A stretch of 64,000 nt of DNA from Dactylosporangium roseum (lineage in GTDB: Bacteria > Actinomycetota > Actinomycetes > Mycobacteriales > Micromonosporaceae): the NCBI RefSeq assembly GCF_025264685.1, contig NZ_CP073721.1:1541001-1605000 (forward strand), written 5' to 3'. The translations under genes were made by a program, and so were the position numbers. Position 1 is the stretch's first letter. Every line of letters begins with the position of its first letter. This document shows positions 35,258 through 44,461 of this stretch, one piece after another. A model generated the notes under the pieces. That model was not told the origin of the DNA and did not search any database. It saw only the letters and a program-made list of their open reading frames with translations.

Positions 35258-35488
35258 GTGCTGCGCCCCGCGCTGGAGCACCTGGTCAAGGGCATCGTCG
35301 ACAACCCTGACGACGTCCGCGTCCGCATGGTCGACTCCCGGCGTGGGCAGCGTCTCGAGATCCGGGTCAACCCGGAGGACCTCGGCACGGTGATCGGCCG
35401 GGGCGGCCGCACCGCGAAGGCGCTGCGGCAGGTCATCACGTCGATCGGTGGCAGGGGCGTGCGCGTCGAAATCGTGGACGCGTACTGA
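35258..35488 (+). CDS. khpA: KH-domain RNA-binding protein KhpA
   Basis: 76 residues, GTG start 1 nt after the rpsP stop. Single type-II KH domain with the GxxG loop VIGRGGRTAKALRQVI. KhpA pairs with KhpB/Jag in other bacteria to bind RNA and influence division; its place between rpsP and rimM is conserved. Confidence 0.93.
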   Translation: MLRPALEHLVKGIVDNPDDVRVRMVDSRRGQRLEIRVNPEDLGTVIGRGGRTAKALRQVITSIGGRGVRVEIVDAY

Positions 35489-35493
35489 GCGGC

Positions 35494-36045
35494 ATGCTGC
35501 TTGTCGTCGGCCAGATCATCCGTGCGCACGGCGTCCGCGGCGAGGTCGTGGTCGACGTGCGCACGGATGATCCGGCAGATCGTTTCGCCGTCGGGTCGGT
35601 CCTCACGACCGACTCGACGGCGGTCCGGCGCCTGGCGGCCGTCCCGGCCGGTGCCTGGCGGCCCCCGGCGGCCGTGACCGTCGAGTCGGTGCGGCCCCAC
35701 CAGGGGCGCCTGCTCGTCGTCTTCGAGGGCATCTACGACCGCAACCTCGCCGAGGACATGCGGGGCGTCCTGCTGTGCGTCGACAGCGCCGTCATTCCGC
35801 CCAGCGATGATCCGGACGAGTTCAACGACCACGAGCTGGTGGGCCTGAGCGTCGTCGACGCCGGCGGCGAGCGGGTCGGCGAGCTGGTCCGCGTCGACCA
35901 CGCGCCGGCGCACGACCTGCTCGTCGTGCGGCTGACCGACGGCCGGACCGGGTTGGTGCCGTTCGTCCGCGAGATCGTCCCGCAGGTCGACGTGCCCGGC
36001 GGCCGTATCGTGATCACTCCGCCGGAAGGCCTCTTCGACCTATGA
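35494..36045 (+). CDS. rimM: 16S rRNA processing protein RimM
   Basis: 183 residues. N-terminal [27 protein letters not shown] and C-terminal PRC-barrel ([23 protein letters not shown]..., [25 protein letters not shown]). Helps mature the 30S head by binding S19. Overlaps trmD by 4 nt (ATGA). Confidence 0.95.
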   Translation: MLLVVGQIIRAHGVRGEVVVDVRTDDPADRFAVGSVLTTDSTAVRRLAAVPAGAWRPPAAVTVESVRPHQGRLLVVFEGIYDRNLAEDMRGVLLCVDSAVIPPSDDPDEFNDHELVGLSVVDAGGERVGELVRVDHAPAHDLLVVRLTDGRTGLVPFVREIVPQVDVPGGRIVITPPEGLFDL

Positions 36046-36746
36046 GGGTCGACGTCGTCACCATCTTCCCGGACTATCTCGCCCCGCTCGACCTGTCGCT
36101 GATCGGCAAGGCCCGGGCCGCCGGCACGCTCGACCTCGCCGTGCACGACCTGCGCACGTGGACGCACGACGTGCATCGCACGGTCGACGACACGCCGTAC
36201 GGCGGCGGTCCCGGCATGGTCATGCGCCCCGAGCCGTGGGGCGAGGCCCTCGACGCTCTCGCCGGGCCGGAGACGCACCTGATCGTCCCGAGTCCGGCGG
36301 GCACCCCGTTCAGCCAGGCAACCGCCCGGGCGCTCGCCGGCGACTCCCACCTGATGTTCGCCTGCGGCCGGTACGAGGGCATCGACCAGCGCGTCCTCGA
36401 CCACGCCGCCTCCCGCATGCGGGTGAGCGAGGTCTCGCTCGGTGACTACGTGCTCTTCGGTGGCGAGGTTGCCGTGCTGGTCGTCCTGGAGGCGGTCACC
36501 CGGCTGCTGCCCGGCGTCCTCGGCAACGCCGACTCACTGGTCGAGGAGTCCCACGCCGACGGCGTGCTGGAGGCGCCGATGTACACCAAGCCGCCGAGCT
36601 GGCGGGGGCTGGACGTGCCGGAGATCCTCCGCTCGGGTGATCACGGAAAGATCGCCCGTTGGCGCCGTGAGCAGGCACTTCAGCGCACGGCCGAGCGACG
36701 GCCGGACCTGATCGCCGGCCTGGAACGTCCCGATCAAGGGGCCTGA
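36042..36746 (+). CDS. trmD: tRNA (guanine(37)-N(1))-methyltransferase
   Basis: 234 residues. SPOUT methyltransferase with a deep trefoil knot: [47 protein letters not shown] and [15 protein letters not shown]. Methylates G37 of tRNAs reading CCN, CUN and CGG codons, preventing frameshifts. Coupled to rimM. Confidence 0.97.
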   Translation: MRVDVVTIFPDYLAPLDLSLIGKARAAGTLDLAVHDLRTWTHDVHRTVDDTPYGGGPGMVMRPEPWGEALDALAGPETHLIVPSPAGTPFSQATARALAGDSHLMFACGRYEGIDQRVLDHAASRMRVSEVSLGDYVLFGGEVAVLVVLEAVTRLLPGVLGNADSLVEESHADGVLEAPMYTKPPSWRGLDVPEILRSGDHGKIARWRREQALQRTAERRPDLIAGLERPDQGA

Positions 36747-36788
36747 TTTCAGGTTCGCGGTGCCGATGTGGCAAAGTGGTGAGGTTGC

Positions 36789-36807
36789 CGCGGGCAGAAA
36801 GCCCGCG
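36789..36807 (+). other. Hairpin in the trmD-rplS gap
   Basis: 7-bp stem (36789-36795 / 36801-36807) with an AGAAA loop, 42 nt after trmD and about 70 nt before rplS. Weak terminator or part of the rplS leader; no T-run. Confidence 0.35.
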
Positions 36808-36878
36808 CGCCCATGATCACCCTAACCCTCGCGCGCCGCGGAATTCGGGCGTGCCTTGAGTGACGAGGAACAGCCGCG

Positions 36879-37238
36879 ATGAACACGCTGGACGCGCTGG
36901 ACGCACAGTCGGTGCGGACCGATATCCCGAGCTTCCGCGCCGGCGACACCGTCAAGGTGCACGCCCGGGTCGTCGAGGGCAACCGGTCCCGGGTCCAGAT
37001 CTTCCAGGGCGTCGTGATCCGTCGCCAGGGTGCGGGCCTGCGGGAGACCTTCTCGGTCCGCAAGGTGAGCTTCGGCGTCGGCGTCGAGCGCACCTACCCG
37101 GTCAACAGCCCGGCCGTCGACCGGATCGAGGTCGTGACCCGGGGCGACGTGCGCCGCGCCAAGCTCTACTACCTCCGTGACCTTCGTGGCAAGAAGGCGA
37201 AGATCAAGGAGAAGCGCGAGACCAAGGTCAGTAGCTGA
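36879..37238 (+). CDS. rplS: 50S ribosomal protein L19
   Basis: 119 residues ([27 protein letters not shown]..., [49 protein letters not shown]). Contacts 16S rRNA at the subunit interface. Separated from trmD by about 130 nt with a hairpin, and followed by a strong terminator, so probably a unit of its own. Confidence 0.97.
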   Translation: MNTLDALDAQSVRTDIPSFRAGDTVKVHARVVEGNRSRVQIFQGVVIRRQGAGLRETFSVRKVSFGVGVERTYPVNSPAVDRIEVVTRGDVRRAKLYYLRDLRGKKAKIKEKRETKVSS

Positions 37239-37251
37239 CCGCACGGTTGTC

Positions 37252-37285
37252 CTCAGGGAGGGGCGCGACGCGCACCCTCCCTGAG
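37252..37285 (+). terminator. Terminator of rplS
   Basis: Perfect 11-bp stem (37252-37262 / 37275-37285) with a 12-nt loop, 14 nt after the rplS stop. GC-rich, no T-run, as is usual in actinomycetes. Confidence 0.75.
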
Positions 37286-37362
37286 CCGTGTCCGGGAGTG
37301 GCGTTTCGGTCGAGCGGGGATCGGACTCCCCAAAGCGGTCTTGTGCATCTAGGCTGACGCCG

Positions 37363-38655
37363 ATGGCAAGCGACCCCTACGGCCGCGACGGTTACGACGA
37401 TCGCGACGATGACATACACCCACGTCAACGCCCCCTTGAGCAGGAGGGCGGGGAGCGTGGGCAGCGCGGCTTCGGCGGCGTGCAGTATCCGGGCCACGAC
37501 TACTGGGGCACCGGAGGGCAGCAGGCCGAGGGCCGGGATCAGCGCCTCTATGACGGCGGCTGGAGCCGTGACGACGACCGCGCCGGGTGGAACGCCGGCC
37601 GGGAGTATGACGACCCCTACGACAGCCGTGGCCGCCGGGACCGTGACGAGCCGCCACTGATGCGTGACCGGGCCATCGACGACGACCGCGGCGGCCCTCA
37701 GCCCGGCCACGACGACCGCGCCCACGGCGACCGTGGCTACGAGCGCAGTTACGACCGTGGCCGCGGCGCCGCGCGCTCCCGGGGCGGCTACGACGAGGAC
37801 AGCTCGGCCTCGTCGTGGCGCAGCAAGGTCCGCAGGAAGCGCAAGAACATGCCGCTGTGGCAGGAACTGCCCCTGCTGCTCATCGTGGCGTTCTGTCTCG
37901 CCGTCCTGATCCGCACGTTTCTCGTCCAGGCGTTCTTCATCCCGTCGGGCTCGATGGAGGAGACCCTCCTCGTCGGCGACCGGGTCCTGGTCAACAAGGT
38001 CCTCTACGACGTCCGCGAGCCCGAGCGCGGCGAGGTCGTCGTTTTCCAGGGGCCGGCCAACTGGGCGCCGGAGAACCAGGTCGACAAGGATGCCGGCTTC
38101 TTCGCGGAGCTGGGGCGGACGGTCGGCGACCTCGTGGGATTTTCACAGCCGGGCGAGAAGGACTTCATCAAGCGGGTGATCGGACTGCCCGGCGACACGG
38201 TCGCCTGCTGCGACGTGCAGGGCCGGGTGACGGTCAACGGCTATCCGCTCGACGAGTCGTCGTATATCTACGAGGACTCGCCGCTCGACGCCGTGCCCAA
38301 CCCGAGGCAGTGCACCGCACGCCGCTTCGATCCGGTCAAGGTCGAGCCCGGCCAGATGTTCGTCATGGGTGACCACCGGGGTGTGTCGCAGGACTCGCGC
38401 TGCCAGGGTCAGGTGCCGATCGAGAACGTCATCGGCCGGGCTTTCGTGATCCTCTGGCCGAGCAGCCGGTGGGGGTGGCTGTCCGTGCCGGACACGTTCA
38501 AGAACGTGCCGAGGAGCGCCGCCGGCCCGCCCGGTCCGCACCTCACCCGGGCACCGCGAATCCCGTTGGTTCCGGATATGGTGATTGCCCCGCTGGCGAT
38601 GTCTCTCACGGTTTCGACCCGTTCGGCGCGTCAGGTGTGGTTGAGGCGCCGCTGA
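37363..38655 (+). CDS. lepB: Type I signal peptidase with long disordered N-terminus
   Basis: 430 residues. Residues 1-165 are a cytoplasmic low-complexity region rich in D, R, G and Y (DRGYERSYDRGRGAARSRGGYDE). A membrane segment (about 172-192) leads to the catalytic Ser197 in IPSGSMEETL and Lys270 in DFIKRVIGLPGD; GDHRGVSQDSR and the IGRAFVILWP box D/E follow. After the normal end (VPDTFKNVP) a further 45-residue tail with a modest hydrophobic stretch (LVPDMVIAPLAMSLTV) is appended; it could be the C-terminal membrane anchor seen in some actinomycete SPases. TAGGCT lies 7 nt before the ATG (leaderless). Confidence 0.93.
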   Translation: MASDPYGRDGYDDRDDDIHPRQRPLEQEGGERGQRGFGGVQYPGHDYWGTGGQQAEGRDQRLYDGGWSRDDDRAGWNAGREYDDPYDSRGRRDRDEPPLMRDRAIDDDRGGPQPGHDDRAHGDRGYERSYDRGRGAARSRGGYDEDSSASSWRSKVRRKRKNMPLWQELPLLLIVAFCLAVLIRTFLVQAFFIPSGSMEETLLVGDRVLVNKVLYDVREPERGEVVVFQGPANWAPENQVDKDAGFFAELGRTVGDLVGFSQPGEKDFIKRVIGLPGDTVACCDVQGRVTVNGYPLDESSYIYEDSPLDAVPNPRQCTARRFDPVKVEPGQMFVMGDHRGVSQDSRCQGQVPIENVIGRAFVILWPSSRWGWLSVPDTFKNVPRSAAGPPGPHLTRAPRIPLVPDMVIAPLAMSLTVSTRSARQVWLRRR

Positions 38656-38682
38656 TGGAAATGAACACGTACCCTTCAGTGC

Positions 38683-39324
38683 GTGATTGACGAGCAGACC
38701 AAGAAGCCCAGTAGCTTTTGGCGCGAGTTGCCGGTGTTGCTGGGTGTGGCGATCATCGTCGCCGTCGTGGTGCGGGCCTTCGTTCTCCAGACGTTCTACA
38801 TCCCCTCCGAGTCGATGGAGAACACGCTGCTGATCAAGGACCGAGTGCTGGTCAACAAGCTGGTCTACGACTTCCGCTCGCCGCACCGGGGCGAGGTCGT
38901 CGTCTTCGAGGCGCCGAACTCCTGGCGCAACGACCCGTCGGAAGAGGACTTCATCAAGCGGGTCATCGCGGTCGGCGGGGACCACGTCGTGTGCTGCGAC
39001 GACAAGCAGCGGATCACGGTCAACGGCACGCCGCTCGACGAGACGTACATCTACACGAACCCGGACGGGCTGCAGGACCTGCCGAGCGAGGAGCAGTTCG
39101 ACGTCACGGTGCCGAAGGGTCGTCTGTGGATGATGGGTGACCACCGGTCGAGGTCGGGCGATTCGAGGTACAACTTCATCCGCTCCAAGGATCCGAACCA
39201 GGCCACCATCGCCGAGGACGACGTCGTCGGGCGGGCGTTCGTGGTCTTCTGGCCCTTCTCCAGAGCGAAGTGGCTCAGCGTCCCGGACACCTTCGACAAG
39301 GTGCCGAATCCCGCCACCGGGTGA
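38683..39324 (+). CDS. lepB: Type I signal peptidase, second copy
   Basis: 213 residues. Short N-terminus, membrane segment (about 12-32), catalytic Ser44 (IPSESMENTLL) and Lys92 (EDFIKRVIAVGGD), then MGDHRSRSGDSR and VVGRAFVVFWPF. Tandem signal peptidases are normal in actinomycetes. Likely leaderless: TACCCT 38670-38675 is 7 nt before the GTG, so the two peptidases are transcribed separately despite a 27-nt gap. Confidence 0.94.
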   Translation: MIDEQTKKPSSFWRELPVLLGVAIIVAVVVRAFVLQTFYIPSESMENTLLIKDRVLVNKLVYDFRSPHRGEVVVFEAPNSWRNDPSEEDFIKRVIAVGGDHVVCCDDKQRITVNGTPLDETYIYTNPDGLQDLPSEEQFDVTVPKGRLWMMGDHRSRSGDSRYNFIRSKDPNQATIAEDDVVGRAFVVFWPFSRAKWLSVPDTFDKVPNPATG

Positions 39325-39345
39325 CGACGCCGTAGGCTCGTCGCT

Positions 39346-39804
39346 ATGACGGAAGAAGCGGGACCCACCGACCGCTGGGCGGCCCGGGTGCTCCTGCTCG
39401 ATCCGGCGGGCCGCGTGTTGCTGCTGCGCGGCTGCGATCCGGCTCGCCCCTCCTACCAGTACTGGTTCACGGTGGGTGGCGGGCTGGAGCCGGGGGAGAC
39501 CCCGGTCGAGGCGGCGATCCGCGAGATCTTCGAGGAGACCGGGCGGCGCGTCACCGCGGCCGACCTGGAGGGTCCGGTGCGCAGCGACGTGGTGCGCTTC
39601 CCGTTCGACGGCCAGTGGTACACGCAGGAGCAGTCCTTCTTCGTGGTGCGTACGCTTGCATTTGAAGTTGATTTGACGCACTTGGGCGAGTACGAGATCG
39701 GCAGCATAGACATTAGTCGGTGGTGGACCGTCGATGAGCTGACGGCCACCTCGGAGCGGTACTACCCGGAGGACCTCGTCGCGCTGCTGCGGGAGGTGGG
39801 GTGA
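39346..39804 (+). CDS. Nudix hydrolase
   Basis: 152 residues. Intact Nudix box GLEPGETPVEAAIREIFEETGRRV (read as GX5EX7REUXEEXGU, about residues 45-68). Substrate unknown; nucleoside-diphosphate-derivative cleavage is expected from the family. TAGGCT 39333-39338 lies 7 nt before the ATG. The segment 39655-39720 is clearly lower in GC and uses codons such as TTT, GAA, ATA and AGT unlike its surroundings. Overlaps rnhB by 4 nt. Confidence 0.9.
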   Translation: MTEEAGPTDRWAARVLLLDPAGRVLLLRGCDPARPSYQYWFTVGGGLEPGETPVEAAIREIFEETGRRVTAADLEGPVRSDVVRFPFDGQWYTQEQSFFVVRTLAFEVDLTHLGEYEIGSIDISRWWTVDELTATSERYYPEDLVALLREVG

Positions 39805-40553
39805 CGATGCTCGCGCCGCCGCGCACCGTCGTGCACCGCGCCGCCGGCCTGTGGGCCTTGGAACGGGCGTTGCAGCGCCGAGGCTTCGACCGCGTCGCCG
39901 GGGCCGACGAGGCGGGACGGGGAGCCTGCGCCGGGCCGCTCGTGGTCGCCGCGGTCGTGCTGCCGCAGGGCCGGCGCGGCGAGATCGAGGAGCTCAACGA
40001 CTCGAAGCTGCTGACGCCCGCCGCCCGCGACCGGATCTACGACGAGGTCGTCGCCCGGGCCGAGGCGTGGTACGTGGTCGTGATCCCGCCGGGGGACATC
40101 GACCGCCGCGGCCTGCACGTGTGCAACCTGGCCGGGATGCGCCGCGCGTTCGCCGGACTGGCGGTGCGGCCCGACTACGTGTTGACCGACGGCTTCCGGG
40201 TGGACGGCCTCGGGGTGCCGGGCCTGGCGGTGTGGAAGGGCGACCAGGTCGCCGCCTGCGTGGCCGCGGCCAGCGTGGTGGCGAAGGTCACCCGGGACCG
40301 GATCATGCGGGAGCTGCACACCACGTACCCGCAATATGGTTTCGACGAGCACAAAGGCTATTCGACGCCGGATCACACGGCGGCGCTCGCGGCGCACGGG
40401 CCGTGCGCCGAGCATCGTTTCTCATATGCGAACGTGGCGGCGGTGGAGCGGCCGGGCCGAAGGCGCGGTAACGTCGGCGTGGCGCCCGGCGAGGCCGCAC
40501 GGGTGCCGGCGCAAGTGGGCGACAATGTGGCTATGGAAGGCGGACCGCGATGA
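39801..40553 (+). CDS. rnhB: Ribonuclease HII
   Basis: 250 residues, GTG start in the Nudix stop. Cleaves RNA of RNA-DNA hybrids. Active-site motif VAGADEAGRGACAGPLVVAAVVL (Asp-Glu), with YVLTDGFRVDGL and the SVVAKVTRDRIMRELHTTYPQYGFDEHKGYST region. The C-terminal 30 residues (GRRRGNVGVAPGEAAR...) exceed the catalytic domain. Confidence 0.95.
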   Translation: MTMLAPPRTVVHRAAGLWALERALQRRGFDRVAGADEAGRGACAGPLVVAAVVLPQGRRGEIEELNDSKLLTPAARDRIYDEVVARAEAWYVVVIPPGDIDRRGLHVCNLAGMRRAFAGLAVRPDYVLTDGFRVDGLGVPGLAVWKGDQVAACVAAASVVAKVTRDRIMRELHTTYPQYGFDEHKGYSTPDHTAALAAHGPCAEHRFSYANVAAVERPGRRRGNVGVAPGEAARVPAQVGDNVAMEGGPR

Positions 40554-40870
40554 GCGCCGAAGATCTCGAGAAGTACGAAACCGAGATGGAGCTCCAGCTC
40601 TACCGGGAGTATCGCGACATCGTCCGCCAGTTCTCCTACGTGGTGGAGACCGAGCGCCGGTTCTATCTGGCCAATCAGGTCGACCTGCACGTGCGCAACT
40701 CGGACGGCGAGGTCTACTTCGAGGTCGAGATGCACGACGCCTGGGTCTGGGACATGTACCGTCCGGCCCGCTTCGTGAAGAACGTTCGCGTGATGACCTT
40801 CAAGGACGTCAACGTCGAGGAGCTGGAGAAGCCCGACATCTCGCTGCCGGACAACGGCTTCGGTAGCTGA
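40550..40870 (+). CDS. DUF2469 family protein
   Basis: 106 residues, ATG overlapping the rnhB stop (ATGA). MSAEDLEKYETEMELQLYREYRDIVRQFSYVVETERRFYLAN (two parts) and WDMYRPARFVKNVRVMTFKDVNVEEL are the conserved DUF2469 sequence, found next to rnhB across actinobacteria. Function unknown; soluble, acidic. Confidence 0.93.
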   Translation: MSAEDLEKYETEMELQLYREYRDIVRQFSYVVETERRFYLANQVDLHVRNSDGEVYFEVEMHDAWVWDMYRPARFVKNVRVMTFKDVNVEELEKPDISLPDNGFGS

Positions 40871-40898
40871 GCCGAGCCGACGGCGGGTCTCGTGCGCG

Positions 40899-41084
40899 TC
40901 AGCGCCGAACCCGCCATGGGTCGGTGCCCCTGACCTTGTTGTAGAGGTACCAGCCGCCGCCGACCACCAGCGCGCCGACGATCAGGTAGAAGACGGCGCC
41001 GAACAGCATTTTGATCAGCCACCAGGCGACCATCCCGATGAGGATGAGCGCTGCGGTGACCAGGAGGATCTTCACGGCGTTCAT
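40899..41084 (-). CDS. Small two-segment membrane protein
   Basis: 61 residues, ATG 41082-41084. Two hydrophobic helices (VKILLVTAALILIGMVAWW and LFGAVFYLIVGALVVGGGW) and a basic tail (NKVRGTDPWRVRR). No family recognised. Divergent from the M23 gene; convergent with DUF2469. Confidence 0.65.
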   Translation of the reverse strand: MNAVKILLVTAALILIGMVAWWLIKMLFGAVFYLIVGALVVGGGWYLYNKVRGTDPWRVRR

Positions 41085-41103
41085 GTGACCGATGGTCGCA
41101 CAC

Positions 41104-41130
41104 TTGTCCACAAGGCCCGTGTCGTCCACA
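41104..41130 (+). promoter_or_regulatory. Pair of DnaA-box-like sites upstream of the M23 gene
   Basis: TTGTCCACA (41104-41112, exact actinomycete DnaA box) and TCGTCCACA (41122-41130, one mismatch), same strand, starts 18 nt apart. The same arrangement and spacing recurs at 45410-45436. Confidence 0.6.
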
Positions 41131-41184
41131 GGCCGGGCCGGTGGCGGTTGCCGGGCCCCGGCAGATTCGGCGAGGCTGCGCGGC

Positions 41185-41700
41185 GTGTTGAGGCTTCCGC
41201 TCAGGCTCATTGTCATCCTCACTGTCGCGGCCGCGTCCTGTCTTCCCTGTCTTCCCGGTGGCGTGCCGGCCGTGGCGGCACCTTCCGCGGCCGTGTTCCG
41301 GTCACCGCTGGCCGGCCCGCTCTCCGTCACACGGCGGTTCGAGTCGCCACCCGATCCCTATGCCGCGGGCCATCGTGGTGTCGACCTGGCCGGGGAGCCC
41401 GGGGCGCAGGTGCTGAGCGCGGGCACCGGTGTCGTCGCGTTCGCCGGACCGGTCGCCGGACGGTCCGTCGTCAGCGTCGACCACCCCGGCGGCCTGCGGA
41501 CCACCTACGAGCCGGTCGACCCGGCCGTGCGGGCCGGCACCGTGGTCGCCGCCGGCACGCCGCTCGGCGCGCTGCATGCCGGCCATCCGGACTGTCCCGC
41601 GGCGGCCTGCCTGCACTGGGGCCTGCGCGCCGGCGACACCTACCTCGACCCGCTGCGCCGCCTGCGCCGCGGCCGGGTCCGGCTGCTGCCGCTCATCTGA
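41185..41700 (+). CDS. Secreted M23 family metallopeptidase
   Basis: 171 residues from GTG 41185, which puts a signal peptide at the N-terminus (LRLPLRLIVILTVAAASCLPCLPGG, cleavage near AVAAP). LytM-type domain: HRGVDLAG (HxxxD zinc ligands) and CLHWGLRAG (second His cluster). Should cleave peptidoglycan cross-bridges or act as a hydrolase activator. In other actinomycetes an M23 gene stands beside rpsB; here it is next to the xer operon. An in-frame start at 41092 would place DnaA boxes inside the gene and bury the signal peptide. Confidence 0.82.
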   Translation: MLRLPLRLIVILTVAAASCLPCLPGGVPAVAAPSAAVFRSPLAGPLSVTRRFESPPDPYAAGHRGVDLAGEPGAQVLSAGTGVVAFAGPVAGRSVVSVDHPGGLRTTYEPVDPAVRAGTVVAAGTPLGALHAGHPDCPAAACLHWGLRAGDTYLDPLRRLRRGRVRLLPLI

Positions 41701-42871
41701 TGAGCTTCGGCAGGCCGTCGGCGAGGCGCTGGAAGTCGTCCACGCGGTTGTACACCTGGGCCGACAGCCGCAGGTATCCGCGCCCGTGCCACGCCGCCAG
41801 CCCGACCTCGGCGCTCAGCTCGTCGGAGATCCGCCGCCGCAGCGCGACCGCCGACGTCAGGTCGGCGGCGACACCAGGGGGCAGCGGCACCAGCGTCATC
41901 GGCAGGCCCGTCGCCGGCGGCACCTCGACCCCGAGGGCATCGGCGACGAGGCGCTGGCCGTGCTCGGCGAGGGCCCTGTTGTGCCGCCGAACGGTCTCGA
42001 GGCCCAGCGACCGGAGCACGAAGAGCCCGGTCGGCGCGGCCAGCCAGGGGGTGTAGTCGTGGGCGCCGAGCCACTCGAGGCTCGCCGGGAAGCCGGCCTC
42101 CGTCGACCAGGAGAGCACCAGCGGGCGGATCCGGGCGCGCCAGGCGGGTGCCACGGCCAGCAGGGCCGTGCCACGGGGCGCGTAGGCCCACTTGTGGAGG
42201 TTGCCCACCCAGAAGTCGGCGCCGAGCTCGCGGACCGGCTCGTCGAGCAGCCCCGGGCCGTGCGCGGCGTCGACGTGGATCGCGACCCGGTCGCCGTGCG
42301 CGCCTCGCACAGCCTCGATGATCCGCCTGACCGGAAACACCCGGGCGGTGGCGGCGGTGATCGGGTCGACGATCACCAGCCGGGTGCGCGGTGTGACCGC
42401 GGCCAGCACCGCCGCCGTCACGGTGGCGTCGTCGGCCGCCAGCGGCACGGGCGCGATCCGATGGACCGCACCGGTGCGCCGGCAGATCTCGTCCACCGCG
42501 AGATCCACGGCGCCGTAGCCGTGGTCCGTGGTGACGATCTCGTCGGTGGCGGCGAAGCCGAGGCTGGACAGCACGATCGAGGTGCCCGTGCTGGCGTTGT
42601 CGACGAGCGCGCTGCCGTCCGGGTCGGCACCGACGAAGGTCGCCAGGTGCCGGCGGACGTGGGTGATCCGCTCCTCCAGGCCGACGCTGAAGAAGCGGTG
42701 CGGATTGGCCTCCATCTCGTCGCGGAGCCGCTGCTGAGCGCGTTGCACGGCGATCGGCACCATCCCGAAGGACCCGTGGTTGAGCTGCGCCACGGACGCG
42801 TCGTTGGAGAACAGCAGCCGCGCGCCCGGAATCGGCTGCGGTGCGTCAGGCGCGGGGATGGGCTTGTTCAT
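41693..42871 (-). CDS. Class V PLP-dependent aminotransferase, isopenicillin-N-epimerase-like
   Basis: 392 residues from ATG 42869-42871. Fold-type I enzyme: [47 protein letters not shown] and the PLP lysine in [18 protein letters not shown]. Closest in layout to isopenicillin-N-epimerase/ergothioneine-lyase-like proteins rather than true cysteine desulfurases (no Cys loop). Last gene of an ACT-RHH-Xer-PLP operon: its start overlaps the xer stop by 26 nt. Convergent with M23, 8-nt overlap. Confidence 0.85.
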   Translation of the reverse strand: MNKPIPAPDAPQPIPGARLLFSNDASVAQLNHGSFGMVPIAVQRAQQRLRDEMEANPHRFFSVGLEERITHVRRHLATFVGADPDGSALVDNASTGTSIVLSSLGFAATDEIVTTDHGYGAVDLAVDEICRRTGAVHRIAPVPLAADDATVTAAVLAAVTPRTRLVIVDPITAATARVFPVRRIIEAVRGAHGDRVAIHVDAAHGPGLLDEPVRELGADFWVGNLHKWAYAPRGTALLAVAPAWRARIRPLVLSWSTEAGFPASLEWLGAHDYTPWLAAPTGLFVLRSLGLETVRRHNRALAEHGQRLVADALGVEVPPATGLPMTLVPLPPGVAADLTSAVALRRRISDELSAEVGLAAWHGRGYLRLSAQVYNRVDDFQRLADGLPKLIR

Positions 42872-43784
42872 ATGCGGCACGCAATCGCTCGATCGACACA
42901 TGAGTGTAGATCTGCGTGCTCGACAGCGAGGCGTGTCCGAGCAATTCCTGCACCGAGCGCAGGTCGGCGCCGCCCTCCAGCAGGTGTGTCGCGGCGGAGT
43001 GGCGCAGATCGTGCGGTGACGTGTGGGGCAGGCCCGCCGCGCGGGCGTATCCGTCGACGAGCCGCCGCGCCGCCGTCGCCTGCAGCCGGGCGCCCCGCGC
43101 ACCGAGCACCAGCGCGTTGCCGCTGCGCTCGTTCGCGAGGGCCGGGCGGCCGTGTCGCAGCCACGCGGTGAGCGCCTGGTCGGCCGGCAGCCCGTAGGGC
43201 ACGGCACGCTCCTTGTCGCCCTTGCCGACCACCCGCACGACCCGGCGCATCCGATCGATGTCACCCAGGTCGAGCCCGCACAGCTCGCTGACGCGGATGC
43301 CGGTGGCATAGAGCAGCTCCAGGACGAGGCGGTCGCGGAGGCCGACCGCGTCGGGCCGGGTGCCGGCCGCGGTGACGAGCGCCTCGGCCTGGTCGGCGCG
43401 CAGCACGGTCGGCAGGTCGCGGTGGGCCTTCGGACTGGCCAGCCGCTGCCCGGGATCGGTCTCGATCAGCCCTTCGCGGTGTGCCCACGCGGTGAAGGTG
43501 CGGGCGGCGGCCGCGTGCCGGGCCAGGCTCGTCCGTGCGCGACCGGCGGCCCTGCGCCGGGCGAGCCAGCCGCGCAGGACGGCGAGAGTCAGCTCGGCCG
43601 GTCGGGCGGCGCCGCCGCGGGCGGCGTGGTCGAGCAGCGACACGACATCGCCGACGTAGGCGCGGACCGTGTGGACCGAGCGGTTGCGCTCGGCGGCGAG
43701 ATGGCGGGCGAACTCGTCGACCGCCTCGCGCATGGCCTCCGGCAGGGCGGCATGCATGTCCTGTACGGCCTTCGGCGCGCTCAC
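42846..43784 (-). CDS. xerC: Tyrosine recombinase XerC/D family
   Basis: 312 residues, GTG 43782-43784 overlapping the upstream stop (GTGA). N-terminal SAM-like core-binding domain ([24 protein letters not shown]) and catalytic domain with R ([12 protein letters not shown]), K ([12 protein letters not shown]), HxxR ([11 protein letters not shown]), [15 protein letters not shown] giving the second H and the Tyr nucleophile. Most likely the chromosomal dimer-resolution recombinase, which in actinomycetes sits near dprA/M23/rpsB; a phage-type integrase is less likely as no att site or prophage genes are visible. Confidence 0.88.
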   Translation of the reverse strand: MSAPKAVQDMHAALPEAMREAVDEFARHLAAERNRSVHTVRAYVGDVVSLLDHAARGGAARPAELTLAVLRGWLARRRAAGRARTSLARHAAAARTFTAWAHREGLIETDPGQRLASPKAHRDLPTVLRADQAEALVTAAGTRPDAVGLRDRLVLELLYATGIRVSELCGLDLGDIDRMRRVVRVVGKGDKERAVPYGLPADQALTAWLRHGRPALANERSGNALVLGARGARLQATAARRLVDGYARAAGLPHTSPHDLRHSAATHLLEGGADLRSVQELLGHASLSSTQIYTHVSIERLRAAYEQAHPRA

Positions 43785-44137
43785 CGGCGCTGCTGCTCTT
43801 CGAGGAACCGCTCGATCAGGCCGCGCACGACGGCGGCCATCGTGAACCCGTGCTCGGCGCACCAGGCCCGCAGCTCGGCGTGCCGGTCCGTGGGCAGCCG
43901 AAACGTCACTAGCTGGCTCTCCTCGCCGACGGGCAGCGCACCGCCGAGGGCCTGTAACTGGACCGGCCGCAGCTCCGGCGTGCCGATCAGCGCCCGTCCG
44001 CGCAGCTCGGGGCCGGCGAGCAGCTCCGAGTGCCCGGCGGGGCCGGTGCGGCCCAGCAGCCAGACGGTGATCTCCTGCCGGCTCTCCGGCGGCAGCGTTT
44101 CGAGCAGTGCGACGAGCTTGTCGGCGGGCCCTGTCAT
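43781..44137 (-). CDS. Putative ribbon-helix-helix DNA-binding protein
   Basis: 118 residues. The C-terminal 45 residues ([19 protein letters not shown] then [19 protein letters not shown]) have the strand-helix-helix pattern of RHH/CopG regulators; the N-terminus ([28 protein letters not shown]) is a helical segment I do not recognise. Its start overlaps the ACT gene (ATGA) and its stop the xer start (GTGA), so it is translated with them and may regulate the operon. Confidence 0.6.
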   Translation of the reverse strand: MTGPADKLVALLETLPPESRQEITVWLLGRTGPAGHSELLAGPELRGRALIGTPELRPVQLQALGGALPVGEESQLVTFRLPTDRHAELRAWCAEHGFTMAAVVRGLIERFLEEQQRR

Positions 44138-44391
44138 AGCTCCACGATAGCGGCCGCTATCGACACGTCCAGGACTCGAACGCCCTGGATCTCTTCGAGT
44201 AGGGCGGGGAGCGACCGGTCGATGACGGCGCCGGGCACACTCACGGTGAACTCGTCCGTCGCCACCAGGCCGTCCCGGCTCAACACCCGCATCTGCCGGA
44301 TGTCAACGCCGAGACGGCCCAGCAGCGTGGTGACCTGACCGAGTGAGCCGGGCCGGTCGGGCAGTTGCACGATCACCTGACGGAGCGACAT
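44134..44391 (-). CDS. Single ACT-domain protein
   Basis: 85 residues: [28 protein letters not shown] and [19 protein letters not shown] form one ACT domain with the ligand-binding DRPGSL turn. Likely an amino-acid-sensing partner or regulator. First gene of the four-gene overlapping operon. Confidence 0.85.
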   Translation of the reverse strand: MSLRQVIVQLPDRPGSLGQVTTLLGRLGVDIRQMRVLSRDGLVATDEFTVSVPGAVIDRSLPALLEEIQGVRVLDVSIAAAIVEL

Positions 44392-44461
44392 GGGGCAATC
44401 CTGACGACCGGGCGTTTCCGGGCAGTTACGACGCCACGTCCCGCGGCTTTCCGGTTAATCG

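Noticed and set aside
41092..41184. Upstream in-frame start (ATG 41092) for the M23 peptidase
   Set aside because: It would add a hydrophilic stretch before the signal peptide and place DnaA-like boxes inside the gene; GTG 41185 fits better.
42846..43784. Xer recombinase as the integrase of a mobile element
   Set aside because: No attachment-site repeats, excisionase or phage genes nearby, and the gene sits where actinomycetes keep chromosomal xerC.
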